The notes under the pieces are model-generated. The model was not told where the DNA came from and ran no database searches. It was given only the letters and a program-made list of their open reading frames with translations. From assembly GCA_030141605.1 (NCBI GenBank), contig JAQGDQ010000138.1, forward strand, positions 372,001 through 436,000: a DNA stretch of 64,000 bases, read 5' to 3'. Shown here in pieces: positions 13,001-25,000 of this stretch (position 1 is its first letter; each line of letters starts with the position of its first letter). Source of the stretch: Tubiluchus corallicola (taxonomy: Eukaryota; Priapulida; Priapulimorpha; Priapulimorphida; Tubiluchidae). Position numbers and translations under genes: made by a program.

Positions 13001-16000
13001 AGGTGATTTCTCTGCAGCACAGATCTCAGTTGGGCATACGCATTCGGCAATACCATTTACTTCCTGGCACGATGCACCAAAGTAGCAAGTGAGGTCCGAG
13101 CAAGAAGTTGGGCGTTCTGGTGACTTGGCTAAAACAAAAATCAGTACTAAACTTAAGTAGCATAAAACATTCCATTTTATTTCATGGAAGCTAAGTTATT
13201 CTACCACATAACCATTTGCTAACTGTTAAGGTTAAAGATGAAGAAAAGGGAATTTTAAATTATGTTTCAAAAACTTTCCATACAAACTTACATTGCTTTG
13301 CATTTAAAAACATATGTAACTGGAAAAGAAACTTTCAGGTATTTAAAATGTTCCTTCCTTTGGTAGAAGGGTGAGTCCAAGTACGTTTTATAGAGTGTTG
13401 CTGCTAATACAAGATTAGTTCTGTGCAATAAGACAGCATGTACATGATGCAAAATTTCAGAATGAATTTTTTTAGCTTTATGTAAGAACAGTATTTACTT
13501 GTCATAATTACAACATATCTTGTTTTTTAAGACTGTACCTTTGGCACAACCATTCGGACCTAACATCTCCTCTTCATTTGTGCACTTGTTGCACTTTTGA
13601 CCAGAGACACCATTTCGACAAACACAACGTCCGGTCATTTGCTCGCAATCATCTCGAACAGAGCCAAACTTTGAACACCCGCAAGCTGAAACAATACATT
13701 ATTCCTGTATTTGTAGTCTGCGGCACTTGAACAGTTTTGCTGCTAAATGCAACTTCATTTTTAACCAAAAGATTTCGGAACAAATGTCTTCCTCAGCAGA
13801 CAGCTAAATATAACAAGATGAAAATTTCTTACAGACAGACCTTTTAAAAATGTTAAAATTTTGTTATAATAATTTAGAAAACACATAAGTATTTATTAAA
13901 AAATTTTGTGATAATTCTTAAAACAAAAGAATAATTAAGAGATTTTTTTAAAATTTTAGTTACAACTGAGCTAAGATAATTTAAAAAGCAACGAAATATT
14001 ATGGTAAAAAATAAAGCAGCATTTAATAACAAACTGATTAACAGCACCAAACAATACTGTGATTTACATACTGAGCCAAACAGATGTGGACGTGCTTTAT
14101 ATTTACACATAGATATCTGGCCAGCAGAACAAAAATATTTTAGTAATTACTAATTTAGGAAATCAAACTGATTGAATTAATTTATTGTCTGTACCTCATT
14201 ACTCGATAGAGCTGCATGCGACCATTTACTATTTAACATACTAAAAGGATTTCTGACTTGATGACCTTTTGTTTGGCTCGGAATCCTCTCACCCTTTTAC
14301 TTATTACTAGCAATTAGGCCCTATTTAAATGTATACTATTCAACTACTACATTTGCTGCAGACTGGTTGTGGTTATTACTGTGTATTATTTTGTAAATGG
14401 AGAAAAATAAATTTTAATTCAATTCAGTTCAATTCAATTTAATCAACATCGACATGTCACAACAAAATGGACAAATCTGGTGCTTGCCTAAAATATTTTG
14501 GCTAAACAGTACTTATGAGACTGAATTTTAGTTTTGACTACTTACGTATACATCCAGTGTTGCCCTGTGCAATTTTAGGCAATCCCCAGAACCCTGGTTC
14601 ACAACGATCACATTTCTTTCCACCAACTCCAGGTTTACATGAACACTGTTCTGTAGCTGGATCACATGTAGTCTGATAAGAACCAAGCTTGTTGCAGTTA
14701 CAGAAATCTAGAAAAAATATCAGTCTTTATCTCAAAAAAAGGAAAAGTCAAAAATGTTGCAATATAAACAAAAAAGTTCTGTATCAAAGTATACAGTTAT
14801 GATTGAAAACAAATAGCAAACTGGAGCACTTTGTGAAACAATGCACCTGTAACAATGCAGGTGTGGAACAGATTTACCATTGTTAACTGTGACTCACACT
14901 TCAAGTTTGTTTAAAGCAAATTTTGAGTGAATGGAGAACTTTTAAAATGATCAAGATGAATTACAATAAACAGTAGCACTAGTCTAAAGTGACGTTTATG
15001 TAGCTTACGAACGCGGATGCATTTTTCACCTACAGAACAGCCTGCTGAAAAAATCAATAGGAAACAGCTGCAGAAAAAGAATAATGCATACGCAGGCTAC
15101 ATATAAGGATGCATTGAAAACAATATAAACCGATTTTATCTATTCCGCAACCCCAAAATGCATCCGTATCTGCATCCTGCTACATAAACACCACTTTAGA
15201 TGGTTATACATATTATTTTCCTCATTTACTTAAAACACTGTTTCAAAAACTCATTTCTTGGTAAACTGAGAAATAACAAAATTAAAAAAATGAAAAGAAT
15301 GCGAAGCTTTGCTATAACACATTTGCAAGCCTCTATCACATTATTTTCTAATCTATGACCTCTTTCTGTAAGCACAGTCTGAAAACTTTACAAGTCTAAC
15401 ACCTATATCAGGCATACTCAGCATTTAAAGTTGCAACTTGTGCCGCTGCCCAACACTTGCACATTTTTAAATATGCCTTAAGGCTATGAAAGAAATATCA
15501 ACCAATAAGATGCCTCGTCAAAAGTGACATAATTCTGAACAAACAGCAATGGGATCTAAACTAACCCATGTCACAAAATTACATAACTTACTGTAATATC
15601 ACTAATATGAATTAATTTGGTACAGCCAGAGTTGTACAAAAAATTAAGTCTTGCCCAAAATTTACCAAAGTTACAGTAAATGAACAAAATAACATTGACC
15701 TATGATTTTGAAAAAAAGTTGTGCTACATGACCTACAATTTTCAAAAAATATTGTTCTATAGCTTAGGGGCCATCCACATATAATGATATCAAGTTTTTG
15801 GCCGATTTCGAGTCTACCTTGCATTGTAATGTTGTTATCATGCTCACCACCTACACACCCCTTATATTGATGTCACACCGATGTAGCTTTTTGTATATTT
15901 TATTCTTCCTCTTCCCAAGGACAGGCGACAACATCACTTGTATTAATTAATGGGAAACCATCAGTGGATTTTACCGGCATCGGCAGCGGAGGCGGTGGCA

Positions 16001-19000
16001 GCCCCAATTTACTGAACTCGTTCTCATCGACCCATTATGCAGAATCCTCCTCCTGACAGCCGATTACAACCAGCCATTCCTTCTTCTGCATCCCTACCAG
16101 ACATGAAGTCAGATAACGATATCATGACTAAATCACCTACATACCTTGCAATATAATGGCATTATCAAGTTTCCTGCCACCCACCTACACTAAACTTGAT
16201 ATTGTTAATTATGAATGGCTCCTTAAATCATAAACTAACCCTTCGTATCATGAATAGCATTAATAATGTCACATGATTTTTATTTACAGGAACATGCATT
16301 ATTAAACGAAAATTTATGGTACCTGGACAACCTCTGCCACCAGGTGCTGGTGCTGCAGTGCGACCATCTGGACAACATCCATAAGTACTTTCAGCACAGT
16401 TTCTGATTGTTTGCTCTAAAATAACAAACTTAATTGCTTACCAAATAATGAATCAGAAAAAACACATATCAAATTACAGAAGCAGAAACTCACAGATTTC
16501 TTAAAAACCAGTTATGCTGGTAGAGATTTATACCTCGACAAATTAAAATAACTACTGACTACTGACTACAGTTAAAATTTGTACTTCTCTCGCTCGCCAG
16601 TTTTTTTTATAATGGTTTTTTTTTACTCTGTTCCGAAAAGATGCAGGTATGAACATTCGATTAATTCTGACAAGCATGGGTGTCTGCTAGGTGTGGCAAA
16701 CAAGTCATTTGACCCCTCTAGGATCAGTCTTCTTAAATAATATAATTAATTCCCTAAGGAGTGTCGGGACTCGGAAATTTCTATTCTCTGCCCCACTCAG
16801 TAGTACAGTAAATTACCCGATATAAGCTATTGTCAATCTTGGTTAAAATGGTCAGGCCCGGCTGTGAAGTGGTCACTATGAACAGTGAAGCTTAGGACAA
16901 ATCACAGCCGTTGATACAAAGGAAAGGATTAACGTCTTCAGCGGCGGCAAAACCAGGCAGTCCCGGGTCATACGAGTTCACATTTATCATTTTATCTGAA
17001 AAGTTTTTTCTTTTTCTTTTGGAACCCGCTATTTTTATGTCGTAATTTTTATGATTTTTGCTCACAAGAGCTTGCAAGAACTCCAATCCCCTCCAGTCTG
17101 GAGCCCCCTGCTCATGAATGTTACTTTTACCATTAATTATATAATATGGTTCGTTTCATTTAAACGCCAGAATCAATTAGATGTTGCCTGACCCCACCCC
17201 CACTACACCATATGAGGGCTCAAGGGTATGATAAGTTTAAGCAATAATTGTGATAGTAGGAGTATATCCCTTTGCCCCCCCCCTTGGAAAAGTTGCAATG
17301 GATGCCCTTGCCGACAAGTAAATTAAAACAGAAGCTAAAATGTGAGATGAAGAAAGCGACTTGGTGGAATTATGCACTTGTGTAACTTCATATGAAACAG
17401 AACAATAAGTGTAAACCATCACAATATTAGCAGACAAACTGATTTGTATAAATCTTATATATTTTACTGTCTAGCTTTTATCACCACTAATACCATATCA
17501 TTAAATATAGCAGGTCAAAAATGTAGAACAGATAACATCAACAAGAACGGATATGGAGTGAGCCTCACCCTCCCGACAGCATTTTGCAAATACGCCAACA
17601 AGGGAGTGGCAGTAAGAACGGGGAGGGCAATCAACATGGAGTTCTCCTGGCCCACAGTACAGCTCCTCCCCAGTGACCGGATGTTGCAATGGCTGGTCAC
17701 CGTCACAAGCAATCTCCTCAAGTTCTATACGGTGCAAAAATAAACACATGCATACTAAGCCAAGGTTAATGTGCAAATAAATTATTAAAAAGCATGATCA
17801 GAAATTGCTTAAATAATCTGCTGTTTGTTTGGCCTGCTGACCACCAGACAAGCTGATATAATCAGCTGAAGCAGATTAACTGTCACTTTCTGATCATCGC
17901 ATACGTGCATCAAATCTTAAAAACCTAATTAAAAATAAACAATAACCCACCACTGCTTAATAAGGTTTTAACAAACACTGAATGCAATAATACTGATTAA
18001 ATTTATTAATAAAAATAGACATTTTTAAAGCTACATTTGTATTTATAAATATTGTAATAATCATGCAATATTATCTGCCACCAAAGTGTTAACCAACCAA
18101 ATGAAAGGAATTATTAGCAATTAAGTTAAGGCAAGTTAACATAACACGTAAGTTTGCAGTTAATGTTATTAATTAGAAAAAATAAACTTGCAATTTGCAA
18201 AGCACTGAAAAACTAAAAATTCACAACCTTATGACCAAAAAATATAACTAATATAATTTCCATGCAAAATTATAATTCAGGGGATCAACATTGATTTCTA
18301 CCATGAATTGCAAAATGTTATTTTTAAACAGTCACCCAGGCAAGTTTTGCTAGAATGCTACTAAAACAATGTTTATAACTATCATACCTTCGCACTGATC
18401 AAGGCTGACAACAGTGATTTCTTTCTGCAGTCTACAAGCTTCGCGTCTCATTTCACATTCGTTACCGTACAATTTTCTATCTGAGCCACACACAGACTCT
18501 CTGAAGGCATTACAAGGAAAGTTGCACATGCACTTCTTAGTACCATCACTGTCCAGTTTACATTCACCACCGAACTTACAGCTGTCTTCATCGCACAAAA
18601 ATCCTGAGCCAAAATCTGAAAGTGAAATGCAATAGATAACTTCCTAAAGTAAAAGTGTAGTAAATGTTGTTTTAACATGCAATATAAATAAAAATACGAT
18701 TTCGTGAGACCATACCTGCTAAAAATTTTCATATCTTCTTTCTGTATATATCTCAAAGCATTGTAATTACAAAAGAGTGTAAAGCTGGCTCATTTCATTA
18801 AAAGTGAAAATTGTTGCCGACCAGTGTGTATGGATACAAAATTGCATAACATTGAATCTTACTGTAATTTAGGTTTCATAATGTAACAGTTGCTTTCAGG
18901 CTAGAACAATGGTCGTGTTTTATGTAAAAAGGTTATCTGAAAAACTAGACACTTTTCTGCACAGACTTTGAAAGAAGAATATAGTTTGCCCTATGTTGTT

Positions 19001-22000
19001 AGCATTTTAAGAAGAATAATGTTTTAGTCAGTGTTTTAGTTCTTGTTTTGTTACTGAAAGATTAATTTCCAGCAATGTAAAATTCTCTTATATACTGTCT
19101 TCATAGAAGGAATAAAATGTCGTGCTACTAGCAGAATTTTAAAAATGCATCAAAAGACAATTACAAAACAAGCAAAAGATTCATAGAAAGATAAGGATTT
19201 ATGAGTTAAAATGAGGATTTATGAACATCACAAAGAATGAATCATATTAGAAAGGAATTTCCTGTACTTCGAGTTTGATGATAAGTGACGTAATCATGTA
19301 AACAGGAACAAATTCAGAACATCCTGGGAATAACGGCCTCCCACACAAGTTCATCCAAATTATATGGGGCACTTCCACAATTATTTTATCTACCTGTAAA
19401 GTGCAATCTGTAAATTCAAAAACAAAATTGCAAAATTTCTATCAGAAATCCCAATGACTTTCAGTTTTCTGATAGTCCAGTTACTTTTATAGACAGGATG
19501 CGGGTTATTGTAGCAATAAGTAAAGCACTCAACTTTCTTTTCTAGCTGTTATAGTTCCGACTTTATCTGTCCAATAAGATACTACGTGAAGTCGTGAAGC
19601 AAATTTAAATAAGCTTACTCAGCTAGTAATAAGAATTGCATCAAAGCAGTGATAACAGGGAAAATGTTGGTCGAGTACAACTATTTACTAAACGGTCAAC
19701 AGTGCAATAAATTAAAGCATTAATCCCGAATTGTTTACTAAAATGAAGTATGTGTTATTTATGATAGTATTATCAATAGTGCACTATGTCATTTTAACAG
19801 GTGAGTACCATATATAAGCTTGACTTGACACATCTAAATAATGCAACACTGCTAGTAAGATAACAATTAACTGTCTAAGTTTTCCACAGTAAATAAACTG
19901 TCTCCTAATTACAATTCCCAATTTTAAGAGGTGTGAGCTTTTTTTGATTTTTTTATTTCAAATAGCTGGAATTTTAATGGAACCATCACATGTTGAGGCA
20001 ATTTTATTTCTCCTAATTTACAAGTATTCTTTTGCAGTTCTACATCAATGAAAATGTATTGTGTTATACACTATACTAATGCTATTAACACAGTTGAGTT
20101 TCAAGCTATTTGATGTACCAAAAAAGTAGTAAATTAATGTGTAACACATTTCTTTGCCAATGTAGAGGGTAAAAGGGAAAAAAGAGGAACATTCAAATAC
20201 TTGGGAGGTTCAGGATGCGTATGCTGGAGAAATCCTTGTTCAGGAATTCACTGCGCACATGGAGAACGATGCAGGTATGCATAATCAAGTAAAAAACTTT
20301 TCCAAAGCAGACTGGCAACTGTATAAAAAAATATAATGAGTCTGTCAAGCAGTTCTAGACTAACAGTGTGTATGATAATTTAAAAGAATCAAAATATTGT
20401 ATTTATTACTGTAAAACTTGATTTATTTGGTTCAGAAAGTCACGTTGCTGTGAAGGCATGTGTGTACCAAAAAAGCATCGCAGGCCACGTTTGAAGCATT
20501 CAACAAACCACTTAACAAAAGATGAGGGAATTTTGGAAGAAAAAAAACTAACACAATTTTTCAGTAATTGGTTAGAAAATGTGATTCACAAAAAATGTCA
20601 CAGCAGCCAAACTTAGCTTTACCTTTCCTTGTTAACGGAAAGTACTATAACTGAATACTGATTGCTTATTATTTATGAAGTAAACACTATTGAAGAAATC
20701 AAGTGTATAAATATGTGTACAAAACTGAGGATATAATCAAACTTTGCTACGTTAGCAAAATCTGAAAATTTTTTTAATCTACATTGTTTTGTACTAGAGT
20801 TATAGTAATTTATAGCACGCTACATAAAGGCTGAAAATAATGCTGAAGATGCAATATACTGTTTAACTACAAATACATATTTCTTGTGCCTGTTGCCAGG
20901 AATATAATTTTACTGATAATATTGAGTGCAACTTGGAAACAGTTGTGGAAAAGCAATGACATGCTGTATCTGTATACCTGTGAGCTCAAAAAGTGAAAAA
21001 AATTTGAAATGTGTATTCCTGAATTTAAGTTTAAGTTTTAAAACTCAAGTTATTTAAGGAGTATGTTCAAAGATGAAAATAAAAATTCACAGTGGAAGCT
21101 TCCTGGTGTAGTCTTCCATTTCTCCTTAACTCCTTCAGGACCGTAAGCGATTGCAGCATTATGCATGGGTTCATGAAAAACTGCTCTCACTAAGCAGTGA
21201 TTACGTTATATTTGATAATTTGTAGGTTTTTTTCTACTCTTCGCACAATGGTCCTTCATGCAAAATTATAATATGAAATTCACTTGCTTACTTTAGACAA
21301 ATTAAATATCGATTTTTGACGAAAATATTGAAAAATATTTGCACCCTAACAATGTACAGTATCACTTGTGTGGAAACGGCAAATGCAGAAAGTTTCAACT
21401 ATCCAGACACAACACTCTGATAGACTTTGGCATCAAGTCTCCTCTGTTTTTAATGAGAAATTCCTGTTAAAAGACGAAATGACCTTAATTTGTCATTGGC
21501 TGATTGGTTGGTTTTTCCTGGAATAGCAACCAACTTGGTCTGTAGCAAGCAGGCGATCAAGTGTGTAGGATCACGCAAGTGTAAACCAGAGTAAGCCAGA
21601 CTAAGTTACTCGAGAGGCTAAGTCGGAGTGCCTGAAAAGGGCGTGATCTTTTCAATTTTAACCAACTAAATCACTTACAAGTGCTTAAACAAATAGCTTG
21701 AATGGATAGCCGCGATTCTCCTTAATAGAACAGCGCCTAATTTGTACCTAACGTTTGTGCCCATACAGTAGCAGAAAACTCATCTAGGTCTTATAAAATT
21801 TATTTTGAACAGTGCAGTCCTAAAGGAGTTAGAAGTGGTTGGATTAATGAAAGAATCCCATGGATAAGAAACAAGTAAAAACACACTTGTTTTACACTAT
21901 TTTTTCTTTGTTTCTTAATTGTGGGATTTTTTTCATTAATTTCGCTGTTCTAGATTTACATTAACTAGTTTACCTCCAGAACCAGACACTTCAAGATCAT

Positions 22001-25000
22001 CACACTCGCCATAGTGCAGTACTTCCACTTCTTGACCATGAATGCAAACAAGTCTCCCTAGATGGCACTCATTGTCATATGTGACCATATCTGTTCCGCA
22101 TACTGGTCTGTAGTCATCAGGACAAATAGTACGACAGACACACTGGCCAGTATCACATACCGCACCAAACTTACAGCTGATATCTCGACATGATTCTGAA
22201 ATAAAATAACCTGAATGACAGTACTGTCATAACAAATAAATGATAATAAATATACAGTAGGTGCCGCTTAATAGACTCACTTTGGGGCAGATTTTGACCT
22301 AATTAACCGACTCAGTCATTTAGCTGAAGGTTTAGTATAGTACTACTATACAAGTATGAGTCATCACTCATCGCCTTAGTATGCATTGCAAAGACTTTAA
22401 ATGAATCTTAGAAACGAATTAATGTCAAACATACCTATGTGCAATTACTTAACAAGCATAATTTATATAAATGAATTATCAAAAGAAAAAATCCATTAAA
22501 AATTACAAAAATTCATGCAAGGTCGGGGGTTGCTTCATTTCTTCATGAAGAAGTTTGTTTACGAAATTCTCATACTAATAAAAACATTGAAATCTGTTAC
22601 TGTATGCTGCACATATTCACGCAAGTGATAAATGTTTAGCCTTCTGGAAACAACGAGATTAATTGCAGCGGACAAGCGGGTGATAGACAAAGCAAAACCA
22701 CTATGCTAACATATTGATGCATATTAATAATGTACTGTAAAGTTGTACTTAACGTGACTATTTCTGCTTACATTATAGCACACAAAATCGATGTAAAGAT
22801 GACATAAAAACAGCAAAAACTCTTTGGGCACACACAAGTATCTTATCTTAAGTGCCGGAAGTAAAATATAGAGTCAGTTATGCAGAGTTATTCGAGTCAA
22901 TTACTGACAGTTTTTGTCTACTAAACGGTTTTCCACTGTACTAAACAACTCAAGCATAACATCAATCATTCTCGCTGACTGCACAATCAGCCTGCAAGAT
23001 TTTTCACACCCCTACAGAGCTTACTTAATGCCGTTGGGCTTTGGGATATTAAGCTGCAGCTAAGTATTGCTGGGCATCTAATACTGTTGTGAAAAAATGC
23101 TCAGCTTTTCATTAGTTAGCAGAAGCAATATTGGCCTGTTTCTAGATTTTATTATTGTCAATTGAAATTGCAAGTCAATTAGTGGAAATATATAGTCTAG
23201 TTTCGTTTATTATAGGAAGAAGTGCACAATGTTTATGAGTCGCTGATTAAACTGTTTTGCTATCAATAAAATATGCAGTTTACTTTAGTTTATGACTTAG
23301 ATAAAAAAAAGGATTTGATTAACATTAAAAAAGGACAAACTAACCTAACAAGCTTATATTTTGTACACTTTTACTCAGAACGTCAACTTTTACTAGCTTT
23401 TATTGCCTTTAAATAATAATAATTAATAGACAATAATTGAAATATTGGACTTATGAGTCTGTATTGACGTCAAAGACCTTATTCCGCTTTTAATAATTTA
23501 ATTTTAATATAATGTAAACTATGTATTATATTGTATAATGTGTCTATTTGTGAATATGGAAATAAACTTAAAATTAAAAAGAAATTAAAAAATTTTAAGG
23601 TTAGACCGATGATGCTGCTCTAACGTTTGCAAACATCAAATGGCCTACCGGAAAAAAGCTGAAAAAAATTATAACTTCAGATCATTGAAGCCCGAGTTAG
23701 CAGGTACAAATGATGTAAAAGTTACAGCCTGTGCACCTCCAAGTAGGTCTGCGCATGTTGTAAAGAAAAAGCTAGTCGGCCTTGGTCAGCAATAGATGAG
23801 GCCTAGCCGCAGAGTTGAACTCATCCACGAGAATCTGTGACAACTGTCATGATTACGAGTAAGCGAGCACACTCATGGAAACCCCATATTTAAGCAAAAT
23901 GTTTTCAGAAATTTTCAAGCCAAATGTTTTCTTTTCCGGCCAGTTTTTATAAACCTCAATAAAATCTTCGCGGTTCAAATTAATTCAAACATGGTCAAAA
24001 TTTATATTATATACCAACGAAATATTAGTTAATAATATGCTATTTTTCTGGTTATAGTCATGGTTAAAAGATGCCATTGGCACTTATGTAACTCGGGTAG
24101 TTGATATAATGGTCGTTCATGGAATGGAACAACAAATTTATTCCATTTCCGTAGCCTAACAAAAGGAAAAATACAAAAACTGGATAAATCTTGCAGACGA
24201 GCACATGATCAGTTAAACACAGAAAAAATACATCTCAGGCATGATATGTTCATATATTTAAAGGCAAGAGGGACTCAAATATTTGTTGCTCATTTATCTT
24301 AAAGCAAGGCTTAAATGGCTTACTTTCTTTATAATAATACTCATGTCTCTACATTTTGTTTAAATTCAAAAGTCATTTTTGGCTACCCGATGGGTTAATT
24401 TTGTGTAAAAATAACTGCTTCTCTGCAAATTAGTGTGTATAAAAAAGCACAGTCAGTTTATCTGCTGATTAGACATTAGTTGTCATATTGTTTACTAAAG
24501 ACAGTTGTTATTCAACGTGAGTTGCTGTCCCGAATGCAGCTGGGCATGCTTACGTCACAGTGGAGGCGGAGCGATAGACAAATATGCTTGATGTCAATTA
24601 CACAAGAGTACCCTATAGGTTTAACTGCAAGCAAAACATGAAAAAACTTGTTCCTCTGTTCCTTCGCAAAATGTGAGAGAAAAGTACTCAATATTTAAAA
24701 TGTGATGTAAAAAGTAATGCTGAAAGCAGTCAAAAATTTACCAAGCCCCTAGGCCTTTTGCAATTAAAAGTAAAACTAATAACTCCATAACTAATAATAT
24801 CTGCTGACACTGCAACCAAAAATAATATGAGTAAAGTTCTTACTGCAAGATTGCATCTTTGCTAACATCTCTTAAGTTACAAATTATTAGCCAAAAAGCA
24901 GAAAATAATTATAAGAGTAACTATTGTGTAATATTGTACCAAATGAAAGTATTACACAGTAATAAAGATCATCAACTTTTACTTTCAAAGTTGCAAAAAG

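Larger units (their letters stand above)
13129..18387. other. Introns among agrin exons 11-16
   Basis: Introns 13129-13538, 13686-14545, 14708-16322, 16416-17568 and 17725-18387. The third holds the inverted-repeat element at 15764. The intron at 16416-17568 has a locally less AT-rich patch near 16840-17300 with a C9 run, and no recognisable gene. Confidence 0.6.
18616..21973. other. Intron 10, host of the nested gene
   Basis: This 3.36 kb intron lies between Kazal modules 7 and 8. It contains the plus-strand peptide gene and, directly after it, copy 2 of the TTAA-flanked element. Confidence 0.85.
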
